Below, piece after piece: positions 1 through 10,900 of a DNA stretch of 64,000 nucleotides (position 1 is its first letter; every line of letters starts with the position of its first letter). The stretch covers positions 92,632,186-92,696,185 of the forward strand of contig NC_083571.1 of NCBI RefSeq assembly GCF_027579695.1, in the 5' to 3' direction. The DNA is from Neoarius graeffei (taxonomy: Eukaryota; Chordata; Actinopteri; Siluriformes; Ariidae). Under the pieces are notes generated by a model that was not told where the DNA came from, did not search any database, and saw only the letters and a list, made by a program, of their open reading frames with translations. Made by a program: the position numbers and the translations under genes.

Positions 1-51
1 TGAGCTGAAGCGAGCTGAAGTGAGCTGAAAAAGGGTAGTGGAAAAGGGCCA
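1..51. mobile_element. 3' end of a TIR MITE (copy 1 of 5)
   Basis: The window opens inside a MITE whose terminus, GTAGTGGAAAAGGGCCA, recurs at 16163, 18172, 28748 and 52760. The preceding decamer GTGAGCTGAA is repeated, as in the other copies. Only the terminal piece is visible, so family membership rests on those full copies. Confidence 0.8.
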
Positions 52-1165
52 CAAGTTCCTAGCACTAGCAGTGGTACGGATGCCAGCAATAGGCCAAGAC
101 AAGTGCTTAAAACATTGTATGTTCGGGGAACTGAATCAAAAGACCTACAGGAACAATTTGTGCTCAATTTTGTAAAAATGTGTACAGCTGCAGATATTCC
201 TCTGCAGAAGACCAGTAAGCTGAAATCCTTTATTGTGAAACACTGTAAACAGGGTGGAACTTTACCACAGGCATTGCGGGAGATGTACGCTACCGTTCAA
301 AAGTTTGGGGTCACCCAGACAATTGTGTGTTTTCCATGAAAAGTCACACTTTTATTTACCACCATAAGTTGTAAAATGAATAGAAAATATAGTCAAGACA
401 TTTTTCTGGCCATTTTGAGCATTTAATCGACCCCACAAAATAATGTGATGCTCCAGAAACTCAATCTGCTCAAAGGAAGGTCAGTTTTATAGCTTCTCTA
501 AAGAGCTAAACTGTTTTCAGCTGTGCTAACATGATTGTACAAGGGTTTTCTAATCATCCATTAGCCTTCTGAGGCAATGAGCAAACACATTGTACCATTA
601 GAACACTGGAGTGAGAGTTGCTGGAAATGGGCCTCTATACACCTATGGAGATATTGCACCAAAAACCAGACATTTGCAGCTAGAATAGTCATTTACCACA
701 TTAGCAATGTATAGAGTGCATTTCTGATTAGTTTAAAGTGATCTTTGAAAAGAACAGTGCTTTTCTTTCAAAAAATATGGAAATTTCAAAGTGACCCCAA
801 ACGTTTGAACGGTAGTGTACGTAGCACGTCTGTTTGAGGAAACATTTCACTGCTTTGAAATCAAATCCTCAGCAACAAGAAGGTCTGCATGACAGCCGAC
901 GAAACATATCAGGGATAGGAGTGTCCCGAATATTCTCGCTGATGTGGAAGGGTCACTCTACGTGATTGATGTGCAGTTTTTCGATGCGTGCACTCATGCT
1001 ACTGTAAGCAAGGCAATCCTCCAAGCAGTGAATGTGGCATTATGATGTATGTGCTGTTGTTACCAATTCAGCCCCTTACTGCAAAAAAGCCTCGAGAGAG
1101 GTGCTGAAGCCACTCTTCCCAAATGCTGTCCACGTGGTTGTGTATGGCACACAATTAATTTAGCA
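52..1165 (+). pseudogene. Decayed hAT-like transposase, split by a MITE
   Basis: The frame from 103 gives a segment with FVKMCTAADIPLQKTSKLKS and KHCKQGGTLPQALREMY, like the N-terminal part of a fish hAT-like transposase family. The reading is cut at 286 by a mariner-type MITE and resumes after 819 with IRDRSVPNILADVEGSLYVI and DVQFFDACTHATVSKAILQA, which resembles the start of an RNase H-like catalytic core. Several stops and frameshifts follow the MITE, and nothing resembling the C-terminal dimerisation region is present. It is a dead fragment. Assignment rests on recognised motif wording, not on a search. Confidence 0.55.
286..819. mobile_element. Mariner/Tc1-type MITE with TA target duplication
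   Basis: The element runs from CGCTACCGTTCAAAAGTTTG at 288 to the inverted equivalent ending GAACGGTAGTG at 817. Both ends are flanked by TA (286-287 and 818-819), the target duplication of Tc1/mariner elements. There is no coding potential. It interrupts the hAT-like frame around it, so it is the younger insertion. Confidence 0.8.
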
Positions 1166-1238
1166 CGTAAATGATGCTAGCAATCAGAATCTAGATTCTT
1201 TATTCTTGAGTATTATATATAGATACCCACAAGAAAAT

Positions 1239-2213
1239 TAGGGCTGTAACGATATGCGTATCGAAATCGCGATACGCAGAGCCACGATCCGTGTCGCGAT
1301 ACAAGAAGGCAGAATCGCGGTACACCCTTTCAAACTTCTCCTCAGCCCAAAAACAGAGGCGCTTCCAAACTTCAATATATGAATACTTTACTTTTTATTT
1401 AAATTACATTTTAAACTTACTTAAATTACTTTTATTTTTTATATCTATTAGCAAGTCGTTTTTTCGCCGACCTGCGACAATCTTCTGCGAGTCACGCAAC
1501 GTCCACACTCGCCACTGGCAGAGCATTCATTTCTTTTAAGCGGTCGCCATTCTGGTTGCGACGCAGGGAGCGAATCTGTAAACAAGCAGCTCATTGGCTG
1601 GCTAGGTGTGCCACAAGCCAATCACAATCACTTGACCGGAAAGGCATGCAGTGTTGCCAGATTGGGCGGGTTTAGGTGCTTTTTGGCTGGTTTTGAACAT
1701 ATTTTGGGGTGGAAAACGTTAGCAACATCTGGCAACACTGAAGGCATGTCTGCTTGGGCGGAAGCCTTCTGCGGCAGTTACATTTTGACACGCGAGCAAT
1801 GTTTCACCATAAAAATTCCGTAATTTCCATCTGTTTTCCACGATCACAGAAAATCATTGGCCCTACGAGAGTGAGACAGTGAGAGAGTCACCCCCCCAAA
1901 AAAATCTTAACGGATTTACACGATTTGGAAAAATGACTTTCAGAACCGAAAAACAGAGCTTCCGGCTCAACAGTATTATTTTGAGAAATAAAACAGTCTT
2001 TGGATATACATTTGTTCATTTTTGCATACATATTACTCATTCTCTGCAGTGGTCTGAATTATTTGTTATTAAATAGTTAATGTAAGTAAGTAAATAAGTC
2101 AAATTTACTACTTTAAAAATACATTTAAAAAAAAAACCGTGGGTGTATCGAATCGTGGGTCAAAAATCGCAATACGAATCGAATCGTGAGTTGGGTGTAT
2201 CATTACAGCCCTA
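1239..2213. mobile_element. Non-autonomous hAT element, 975 bp
   Basis: Termini are TAGGGCTGTAACGATA at the left and the inverted form TTACAGCCCTA at the right. A perfect 8-bp target duplication, AAGAAAAT, lies at 1231-1238 and 2214-2221, which is diagnostic for the hAT superfamily. The subterminal regions are rich in ATCGNGATACG-like words. No transposase frame survives. A 92-bp MITE is nested inside it. Confidence 0.9.
1649..1740. mobile_element. 92-bp hAT MITE nested in the hAT element
   Basis: Starts CAGTGTTGCCAGATTG and ends ATCTGGCAACACTG, giving inverted ends of about 14 bp. The perfect 8-bp duplication AAGGCATG flanks it at 1641-1648 and 1741-1748. It is one of the shortest elements here with a clean target duplication. 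Confidence 0.85.
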
Positions 2214-2221
2214 AAGAAAAT

Positions 2222-2589
2222 GTATTACCTCGCCCGGGACGGAGTCCACCAGGGAGCGAGGTATTGTTTTTGGTTCGGTTTCTTTGTTTTTGTTAATGAT
2301 ATTACGGGAAAACAGCTGGACCAATCTTCATGAAACTTTCAGGATAGATGGACGTTAGTCTCAAATAGAACCTCCAACACTTTGGTGGTCATCTGGTCAA
2401 GGTCTTTGTGGCTACTGCTTCATATAGAGGTGGTAGCCACTGTATCGTCATGCTGTAAGAATGTAACAATCACGCAGCACCGTGTGTTCAGTTAATTTCT
2501 GACAATCCAGAGCCAAGGCCAGGGAGCAGACAAACAGGCTAAACCGACTGTCTGCTAGCTGCACAGAGTAGTCACTCAGGGTCCACTAC
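2222..2589. repeat. Unclassified interspersed repeat
   Basis: No reading frame is seen. It contains a short inverted pair (CCTCGC near 2228 and GCGAGG near 2256) and a phrase, CATGAAACTTTCAGGATAGA, whose first half recurs near 63862 (CATGAAACTTTG). It looks like an interspersed repeat, but I cannot assign a class. Confidence 0.35.
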
Positions 2590-2710
2590 ATTTGTTCCCT
2601 GAGCACAACACCAAAAAAAGTAGAAATACTCAGTTTGTTCCAGTAACCTAATCAATATAAAATTAGATCATACTGACTGTACAGCTGCTGCCAGCACCTT
2701 TGATCTAAAG

Positions 2711-3367
2711 GTGGGGCTATTAAATATTAGATCTCTTGCATCTAAAGCACTAATGGTTAATGAACTCATTACTGATCAGGAGTTTAATGTACTTTGTTTA
2801 ACTGAAGCATGGATTAAGCCAAATGAATATATAGCATTAAATGAAGCAAGTCCTCCTGGATACAGTTATATACACCAGCCTCGTCTAACTGGCAGAGGAG
2901 GAGGCGTTGCGGTTATTTATAATGATTATCTAGGTGCAACACAAAAACCTGGTTATAAATTTAATACATTTGAAGTTCTTCATACTCCTAATGTATGTAG
3001 CCTTGAAAAATAGGTCTACCTAGTTAATTCCGTTACTTATTTACAGGTCCCCGGGGCCATATTCTGAGTTTCTTTCTGAATTTGCAGATTTTATCTCCAA
3101 TCTGGTCATTTCCTGAGACAAAGCTTTAGTTGGAGATTTTAATATTCACTTCGATAACCCAGAAGACCCTTTAAAAACAGCGTGTGTCCATTTTAGATTC
3201 AGTAGGGATTAATCAGAATGGCATAGGACCGACCCATAATGGTGGTCACACCCTCAATCTAATACTAACATTCGGGTTAAACATAGAAAATATAGTCATA
3301 CTTCCACAGTCAAGTTCTCAGATCATTATCTCATTCAAAAATATGTCTGAGTAATAATATATGCACC
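2711..3367 (+). pseudogene. L2 LINE endonuclease domain remnant
   Basis: The frame opens LLNIRSLASKALMVNELI and continues with CLTEAWIKPNEY and GGGVAVIYND. These correspond to the N-terminal motifs of an AP-type endonuclease (the LNIRSL strand, the catalytic glutamate in TEAW, and the GGGVA loop). The open frame ends at 3013, and the rest of the domain is spread over other frames (SDHYLISFK near 3315, with the conserved SDH). It would have nicked target DNA for target-primed reverse transcription. It is cut by the insertion at 3368. Confidence 0.8.
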
Positions 3368-4108
3368 CAGGGGCTTCAAAGTTTGGGAGAATAGCAGGGT
3401 ACAAATAATTTACAGCAGGGTGCAAAATGGTAAAATGTCTGCTAGCGGCAGACATAATGCACGCAAAGCGTGCAGGGGGGGTTTCAAAGGGGGGTCCGCC
3501 CCCCTTTTTGGCACGTAAAATTTTATGAAATGCACTGAGAAATGGTGGCCTCTGGTAACTTTTAACAGTGAAAATAAAGGGTAATCAATACTATTTGGAA
3601 ACTTGAAATATGAAACCATACCTCAATCATTTTATCAAATTTCAGAAATATTTGCAAACACATAAGTAGTCCGATTGAAATCCACATATGGATGATATAA
3701 TAATTAAGTCTGATGTGCACTTTGACTAAGCTAAGGTGACAAGTTTCTCCAGATTCCCTAATACTATTGAAGAATATGGTGAAATCTTGAATACAGATGA
3801 AGAACAAAACAACTTCAATTATAATCAAAATGTTTATATTTTTTGGCAGTCGATAAACTGTTACATAAAATGCAGCTACATGTACTTCATCAGCTGACTT
3901 CATCGTTATTAAAAAACAGCAGCTAGCAGCACTCATTGACAGTCTCAGCATTTCTATTGAAAATAACTTTTATCCAAATCTCATCAACCTAATCATGTAG
4001 GGGCCTACTGAATAGAAGTTATATACATCTAGTTATTTAGTGCGGGTTAGGCACAACAAATATTATACGAGTGTGTGTATTTCATATATATGAATGAGAG
4101 AGCGAGAG

Positions 4109-4160
<52 letters not shown>

Positions 4161-4813
4161 GTACGAATTTTTCATGGGGCGGGATGGTTTGGAACGGTTT
4201 GGAACAGGTCATCTAAAATTGGGATAACGTTTACCCGGGACGGGTATTTGAGGCGGGTCGTCTAGCTTAAGCTTGATTGGCGTTGTTACGCACGCAGTTT
4301 GTTTTTTCGAGCAGCTGTCAAACGCAGAGTCAACTTTACGATCTGCGATTATAATGTCTTAAGCAAGGCTGAGAAACGGTGGACTAAGACGTATTTATTT
4401 TTCTATATCAACACAATGACAATAAACTTGCGTTCAAAACGTACTTACCTTTCCCTCTAGACCTTTTTAGCCACGCATCCAGCATGGAGCCACTTGCAAC
4501 TCTCTTCGTCGCCATTTGTGAGTCACATGATGGTATGAACCATTCACAGTCCATGGAACACTCTAAGCCAATCAGAGTACGGCTTACATATGGCACAAGG
4601 GGCAGTAATGGCTGCACTCATGTCGAGGATGGAAACAAAGTTGACGCGGCAACGGACATACATGACATAGTGGATGTAATTTACGTTCACAACTTTTTTT
4701 GCCGTCAGAAATATTTAATATTAAATTGTGTGACTCGACTGACAATAGCCGGCGGCATAACAAGCCACAGACGGCGATTTGCCGCCGGTGACCGGCTACT
4801 TTTGAGATCGCAG
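3368..4813. mobile_element. Insertion within the L2 LINE, probably hAT-related
   Basis: The L2 coding sequence breaks after TGCACC at 3362-3367 and resumes after a second TGCACC at 4814-4819, suggesting a target duplication of 6 bp or more. The inserted DNA begins CAGGGGCTTC. It carries a minus-strand exon at about 4446-4516 (MATKRVASGSMLDAWLKRSR, followed by a GTAAGT donor), which resembles the first exon of transposases that open with a short basic leader. Clear terminal inverted repeats were not found, so the class is tentative. Confidence 0.5.
4094..4154. repeat. (GA)n microsatellite
   Basis: An imperfect then pure GA run of about 60 bp inside the insertion in the L2 LINE. Short open frames over it have no coding meaning. 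Confidence 0.95.
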
Positions 4814-5695
4814 TGCACCTCACCACGCTACTGTATTAAACGTACATTCACGTCAACTACTGCACAGAGCTTTATAAATGATCTCCCAGAGTTACCAATT
4901 TTGATTGGGTCACTGTTGGCCCCTGCAGAACTTGATCAGGCAACTGAATGCTTGGAGTCAACGTTCCACCATACTTTAGATAACGTAGCTCCTCTTAAAA
5001 GGAAAATGGTCAGAGACAAAAAATTAGCACCCTGGTATAATGACACTCGCACATTAAAACAGACCACTCGAAATTTGGAACGTAAATGGCAACAAACAAA
5101 ATTGGTAGCGTTCAAATTAGCGTGGAAGAAGAGCTTCCTGAAGTATAGAAAAGCTCTTAGTGCTGCTAGATCAACAAATCTCTCCTCCTTAATAGAAGAT
5201 AACAATCTTAGATTCCTATTTAATACTGGAGCAAAATTAACCAGGAATAAGTCCACTGTAGACACATGCACACCTGTAGTATGAAGCAACGACCTCATGA
5301 ATTTTTTTAAGACAAAATTGAGAATATCCGACAAAAAATTCAAACTACTAATTTAAGGTCAATGTAAGTGACCTTGTAGTTAACAATATAACTATCAGAT
5401 CATCAATTAGAATGTTTTACTCCCCTTAGAGAAACTGAATTACTTTCATTCATCTCCGCATCAAAAGCCTCAACTTGTGTACTAGATCCCTTACCTACAC
5501 GTCTATGCAAACAGATAATACCTGAAGTAATTGAACCGCTTCTAAAAATAATAAATTCTTCTCTTAGGATTAGCCATGTACCCAAATCCTTTAAACTAGC
5601 AGTTATCAAACCCCTGATTAAAAAAAACTGACCTTGATCCCTGTCAGCTGTCCAATTGTCGGCAATATCAAACCTCCCCCTTATCTCCAAGATCC

Positions 5696-6160
5696 TTGAA
5701 AAAGCTGTGGCACAGCAGTTATACTCATTTACATAGGAATAACATCCATGAAATGTATCAGTCAGGATTTAAACCTCATCATAGCACAGAGACAACACTG
5801 ATTAAAGTCGTAAACGACCTACTGTTGGCGTCTGATCAGGGCTGTCTCTCGCTGCTTGTGTTGCTTGACCTTAGCGCAGCATTTGATACCATTGATCATT
5901 CCATTCTTCTGGATAGACTAGAAAATGTGGGAGTTAAGGGAACGGCCCTCTCCTGGTTCAGGTATTATTTAACTGATCGCTATTAGTATGGTGATGTAAA
6001 TGGTGATTTTTCTAGACATACTGAAGTTTGGTGTTCCACAAGGTTCTGTCTTGGGTCCACTGCTTTTTTCTTTATATGTTACCTCTGGGTGATGATATTC
6101 GTAAACATTGCATTAGTTTCCACCGTTATGCTGATGACACACGGTTCTATGTTTCTGCAA
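5696..6160 (+). pseudogene. L2 LINE reverse transcriptase remnant
   Basis: Reverse transcriptase fingers and palm. The frame includes [18 protein letters not shown], then motif A in [19 protein letters not shown]. Motif B ([16 protein letters not shown], near 6030-6077) and motif C (HRYADDTRF, near 6123-6150) lie in other frames, so at least two frameshifts separate the active-site motifs. The catalytic aspartates of motifs A and C are still legible. The upstream segment to about 4836 (with LKRKMVRDKKLAPWYND) is the usual L2 linker. Confidence 0.85.
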
Positions 6161-6197
6161 AACCTGATGAAGTCACTGTGTAATCAGAAAACTCTAG

Positions 6198-6847
6198 ATG
6201 GCCTTTGTTTCTTCACGTGCTGCAGTAAAAGACCTTGGAGTGATTATTGACCCCAGTCTTTCATTTGAAACTCACACTGATAACATTACCCAGATAGCTT
6301 TCTTTCATCTCAGAAATATTGCTAAGATAAGAAATTTAATGTCACTACATGACGCAGAAAGACTAGTTCATGCTTTCGTTACCTCCAGGTTGGATTACTG
6401 TAATGCCTTACTGTCTGGATGTTCCAATAAGTGCATAAACAAGCTCCAGTTAGTTCAAAATGCAGCAGCAAGAGTCCTTACTAGAACTAGAAAATATGAC
6501 CACATCAGCCCTGTCTTATCCACACTGCATTGGCTCCCAATCAAATTTCGTACCGATTATTAAAAAAAAAAAATACTACTATCGACCTTCAAAGCACTGA
6601 ATGGTTTTGCACCACAGTACCTGAGTGAACTTCTGGTCCTTTATGACCCGCAACGCCTACTTAGACCAAAAGGTGCAGGCTATCTATTGGTACCTCGTAT
6701 AGTGAAGGCTACATCAGGGGGCAGAGCCTTTTCTTACAAAGCCCCACAGTTATGGAACAGCCTTCCAAGTAGTGTTCGGGAATCAGAGACAGCCTCAGCG
6801 TTTAAGTCGACACTGAAAACACAACTGTTTAGTCAAGCCTTTTGTTA
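6198..6847 (+). pseudogene. L2 LINE C-terminal region remnant
   Basis: Recognisable L2 C-terminal phrases in order: VKDLGVIIDPSLSFETHTDN, VTSRLDYCNALLSG, LQLVQNAAARVLT and LHWLPIKFR. After a frameshift in an A-run at 6562-6572 come FKALNGFAPQYLSELL and SGGRAFSYKAPQLWNSLPSS. The reading ends at TAA 6846-6848. This region follows the RT palm in L2 elements, and its function is poorly defined. Confidence 0.85.
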
Positions 6848-7728
6848 ATGGTGTTTATGAGGTAAAGGTGTAGATCTGGAGGATCCTCAGACAGTGTTTT
6901 GGTAAACTGGGATGTACGGATGCTGTCAGTCCCCCACTCGCTTGCTCACTCAAGTTTGTTGACGGTGTAGTGGCTGCTGCTTTATGTCCTGGGGCTCTCC
7001 CCTTTTAGTTATGCTGTCATAGTTAGCTTTGCCGGAATCCCTGCTTGTACTCAGTGCAAAATGTATATACTGTTCCTACTTATTCAGGTGACATTGGGCA
7101 TACCTAACAACCTGTGTTCTCTCTCTCTCGCCCCCACCCAATCTGTCCCTCTGAGTTACATGTCAATCCTGAGATCGAGATGCTGACCTCTTCTGCTCCT
7201 CGGACCTGCCTGATCCATCCTGGTGCCCTGTGTCTGGTTGCAGTCTCATCACATCGCTCCTGTGGAGGACGGCCCCATGTGGACAGTTGAAAGTCACACC
7301 TGGCGGACGCTCTGGACACTTACAGTAATGCTTTTATGGCTAAGGACTACAGTTGACTTGCTAACTTTAGGACTGCAGTTGTCATGAACAGTTTTGCACT
7401 CAAGTTTCCATCAATGAAGAGTTTATAACATCAACAAAACTGACTTCATGTTGAAACTGTTAATGTTATGGTCATGTTGTCTGTTGTTGCCCAAATGAGG
7501 ATGGGTTCCCTTTTGAGTCTGGTTCCTCTCGAGGTTTCTTCATGTCGTCTGAGGGAGTTTTTCCTTGCCACTGTCGCCACAGGCGTGCTCATGTTTTAAG
7601 TCGTTCAAATTCTGTAAAGCTGCTTTGCGACAACGTTTATTGTTAAAAGCGCTATACAAATAAACTTGACTTGTTCCAATTGGCTGAGAGCAGCAGAGAA
7701 TCAGAACCATGTTTATTGGCCAAGTCTG

Positions 7729-7730
<2 letters not shown>

Positions 7731-7792
<62 letters not shown>
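7731..7792. repeat. (CA)n microsatellite
   Basis: A pure CA tract of 62 bp about 50 bp past the L2 tail. The overlapping TH- or VC-repeat frames are artefacts. Confidence 0.97.
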
Positions 7793-7794
<2 letters not shown>

Positions 7795-8521
7795 CAAAAT
7801 CAAGATCATTTTTTTGTGATATTTTCCTTTATATTCATCATAAGTGCTACCGGGCGAGGTTTGTTTTGCCTGGCAACACTTTTGTTATTTTAGTAATATC
7901 ATTAAAGGTCTGCAACTCTGCATAAATTAAAATATTATAAACAGTGTCACAGTAATAAACAAAGTATACTGTGCAAGTTTTTTGGCAAATTTTGACTGTT
8001 TTAATTTATACATTTAAAATTATAATTTTGACTCCAGTTTATCAAAATTTCGAGCCTGTGCCCAAGGTTAATTTCCAAATTAAAAAAAATAAAATTTAAG
8101 GTCCTAACAAAAATCTTCATATTAAAAGTAGAAAATAAGTACTCTGTCTGTCGAATTTGAATGTGCCAATTTAAGAATTGATCATTTTTATGGATTCAGC
8201 ATTTATTAAACTTTATAAATATAAATCAAAATATAATTTACAAGCGTATTTCTTCGTTTTATACCTACCACACAAACAGTGTTTTAAAGCAGTCCTAAGT
8301 CCTTAAAATTTGTGTCTCATACAGGAAAACCTGAAACTGGTATTGAAATGGAATTTAGTAAAACTGAAAGATCCTCAATTACGAAGCGGAAAATCATTGT
8401 CTCCAACATATCGGCTATAAAATAAATCCATGTCAATCAAATTTCATCATCTGTGTAATCATGGATTTGTTGCAGACCGTCATTTGATCAAGGGATAGCT
8501 GTTCAAGTTGTGTGTGTCCTC
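7793..8521. other. AT-rich stretch with nothing recognised
   Basis: Low-complexity AT-rich sequence with no long frame, inverted ends or known repeat that I can identify. Confidence 0.5.
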
Positions 8522-8674
8522 TATAGATAGTTTTCACTGACATCATGGCATTCCGGGGAACGCCCCCCAGCTGCCATCTTGGAGGGCAAACAAAACGGAC
8601 CATCGCCACTACCGGCTACGTTATCTTGGACGAATTTATGAAGTTGTATAGTCAGTTTTATAAAATAAAGATCA

Positions 8675-8860
8675 ATGTCGGCAAAATCAAGCAAACAGCA
8701 GTATATAGATACATTAGACGACATCTCACGACAACGGTATGCAGCCAAACTGGCCTTGATTGGGGGAATTGACCCCTACGAAGTGGACAAAGATGCATTT
8801 TCAAGTGACTATGCAGGGCTGCCAAAGCCTGAAACTGCCAAAGCCTGCTCCAAAGCCTGA
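8675..8860 (+). pseudogene. YqaJ-transposon-type N-terminal fragment
   Basis: The 61-residue frame contains SSKQQYIDTLDDISRQRYAA and ALIGGIDPYEVDKDAFSSDY. I recognise this wording from the N-terminal part of multi-copy fish proteins that end in a YqaJ-like exonuclease domain. The nuclease domain itself is absent, and the frame decays at the repeated words KPETAK and KACSKA. A second stretch of the same kind of protein is at 23939-24130. Homology is from memory and not verified. Confidence 0.45.
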
Positions 8861-8915
8861 AACTGACTTCATCAAACTTTAAAGGCTGTCTGATATATAC
8901 AACTTTATATATTCA

Positions 8916-8961
8916 CAGCACGCCTTTTGGCGGATGCCGCCTGAATCGCGCAGATCCGATT

Positions 8962-8992
<31 letters not shown>

Positions 8993-9369
8993 GGGGGGCG
9001 CGTTGGAGTGTCTGATTATAATTTCAAAGTAAATTCTGTATTAAAATTTACTAAATAAGCAAATCCGTTACAGTCCATGAAACAGGAAGTATAAGGATGA
9101 GAAAAAAAAAAGTTTAAATCAGGAAGCTGCGCACATATGCGCAGTCCTGCACACCACTCAGGCTGCGCAAATGTGCGCAGCTTCCCGATTTAAACTGTTT
9201 TTTTCTCATCCTTATACTTCCTTTTTCATGGACTGTAACGGATTTGCTTATTTAGCAATTTTAATACAGAATTTACTTTAAAATTATAATCAGACACTCC
9301 AACGCCCCCCCTAAAAAAAAAAAATCGGATCTGCGCGATTCAGGCAGCATCCGCCAAAAGGCGCGCTGT
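8916..9369. repeat. Large fold-back (hairpin) element
   Basis: Two arms of about 210-230 bp (8916-9144 and 9163-9369) are near-perfect reverse complements around an 18-nt spacer at 9145-9162. Outer ends read CGCCTTTTGGCGGATG and its inverse, and arm tips read CTGCGCANATGTGCGCAG. The poly-T/poly-G run of one arm (8960-8998) is much longer than the C/A run of the other (9304-9324). It lies inside the THAP-type element. Confidence 0.9.
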
Positions 9370-9618
9370 TTGCATCCCAAACACAAATCAAATCATACAG
9401 AATAGACTTAAAATGTTTTTCAAAAATGACCCTTGCGTGAGTGAAGTGACAAGTTTCAAATAGAAACGTGACAAACGAGCGATATTAAGTGTACATTACA
9501 ATGTAAACGTACACTCAGCGGTTCCAGTTAGGCATTCTCCAGAGAGTGTTCACATGATGTTTTGGTTTCCAAAAACAAACTTGAACACAATTGATTGTTT
9601 ATTTAAACAACTTGCCAC

Positions 9619-9822
9619 TTATAAAACGATCGGAGCAGACTTTGCTGTGTTTGGAAGGCTGATAATCCTTGCGGTTGATTCTCGCAAGCCATAGATTTCT
9701 CCTTTGTATGCTGAGGTTTGCTCGGATTCGTGCTCCCGTACAGTGGGAATTCCATAAAAGCTCCACTTGACGTCATCATCTGACCTATTACGACAGCCGT
9801 GAATACAACAGGTGTGCACCAT
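9619..9822 (-). pseudogene. THAP zinc-finger domain fragment
   Basis: Starting at the internal Met at 9822, the frame reads MVHTCCIHGCRNRSDDDVKW followed by SFYGIPTVREHE. This matches the opening of a THAP domain (the first C2CH cysteine pair, then the FYGIP strand). The matching CxxH half is absent: the reading degenerates after about 45 residues and stops at 9619. THAP domains form the DNA-binding N terminus of P-element and Kolobok-type transposases. The longer frame upstream is an artefact of hAT sequence at 9846. Confidence 0.7.
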
Positions 9823-9845
9823 TGCTAGCTTTAAATAGTAGTAAT

Positions 9846-10750
9846 TAGGGCTGCACAATATATCGAAAAAGTATCGATATCGCGATATCATAGTTTGCGA
9901 TACACATACCGCAAAAATTACTTAAATTTCGATAAAAGGCACATTTTTCTGTGCCGTCCAATCACATTTGAATGTCAACAAGCGCCGCGGGATAACTCCG
10001 CCCCCTATTGCAAAACAAGTAAAAGCCTCGTGGTGATGGCGGGAGCAAGTGTGGCGAGACAAACTTGTGTGAGGAGGAACTGGTTTCCAAAAAAAAAAAA
10101 AAAAAATGCACGTCTGCTATTTGGAAGTACTTTGGATTCAGGAGGGGTGATGTACTGCAAACTCCGGTACTTTGCAAGACATGTACCTGTAAAACAGTGG
10201 TGGGGCGGCTCACTGGGACAAAACACTGCTGTACAGAAGCATAAAAACATAAAACCGCGCTCTCACACACACTACCGCTCGCTCACTCTCACACACTACC
10301 GCTCTCACTCTCTCTCACACACACACCACTGCTCTCTCACCCGCATGTGTTATTAACAGATTGTATTTGAGTTTATGGTGAATCTGTGTCGCTCACCTTC
10401 ATCTCCCGGGAGCCGCTGAAATTGCCATTTTGAATGCTTTATGTTAATGTAATGTAGTTTTCAGTTTTTTGTTTACTTCAACTTAAGACATCTTCTGCTG
10501 CGCTCACAAAAATTAAGAGATTTAAAGATGATTGATGGACACCATTGCAGGTGTAGCCATGTTTTTTCAATAAAAAAATAATGTTGGAATGGAAGCGATG
10601 CATTGGGTGTTTTTTTAAAGTGCTAGATACAGGGCAGAACGGCGAGTAGAGGTAAGAAAAACATATATTTAATTATTGTGATACATATCGATATCGAGAT
10701 ATTCAGTCATGTTATCGAATATCACATTTTTCTATCATCGTGCAGCCCTA
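9846..10750. mobile_element. Non-autonomous hAT element with BED remnant, 905 bp
   Basis: Ends are TAGGGCTGCACAATAT and CATCGTGCAGCCCTA. The perfect 8-bp target duplication GTAGTAAT sits at 9838-9845 and 10751-10758. Near 10118-10200 a plus-strand frame contains WKYFGF and a following CxxC pattern (LCKTC), resembling the N-terminal half of a BED zinc finger, which is common in hAT transposases. No catalytic domain remains. It interrupts the THAP-type element. Confidence 0.88.
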
Positions 10751-10900
10751 GTAGTAATGTAACTATAAATGTAATATATAAATGAATGTAACTCGCGCGC
10801 TACAATGTGTGCTCAGTGACCCGTACGGTAAGCTAGCCCTCCAAGATGGCCGCCACGAGGGAATCCCCGACTCTGTGACGTCATGTGAAAACCATCTATA

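Larger units (their letters stand above)
2590..7680 (+). mobile_element. L2-clade LINE, decayed and interrupted
   Basis: A plus-strand non-LTR retrotransposon of the L2 (Maui-like) type. In order it shows an AP-endonuclease region (2711-3367), the endonuclease-RT linker (4836-5280), reverse transcriptase motifs (5760-6180), the C-terminal region (6198-6847) and a 3' UTR. The end, AAAAGCGCTATACAAATAAA near 7650, is the tail typical of fish L2 elements. Several frameshifts and stops make it inactive. It is split by the insertion at 3368-4813. Confidence 0.88.
8524..10898. mobile_element. THAP-type TIR element with TA flanks, 2.4 kb
   Basis: Left end TAGATAGTTTTCAC and right end GTGAAAACCATCTA form imperfect inverted repeats flanked by TA (8522-8523 and 10899-10900). 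Inside the left end lie TGACATCA and GCTGCCATCTTGG; inside the right end lie CCAAGATGGCCGCC and TGACGTCA. It carries a plus-strand frame at 8675-8860 and a minus-strand THAP frame at 9619-9822. Two later insertions interrupt it: a fold-back (8916-9369) and a hAT (9846-10750). It is related in design to the elements at 29069 and 29876. Confidence 0.75.

Noticed and set aside
4484-5284. A 266-residue open frame that looks like a novel protein
   Set aside because: Its first part lies in the insertion inside the L2 LINE and its second part is the L2 endonuclease-RT linker; the frame is a chance read-through across the junction at 4813.
7540-7925. Open frames rich in TH or VC repeats
   Set aside because: They are translations of the (CA)n tract and the L2 tail.
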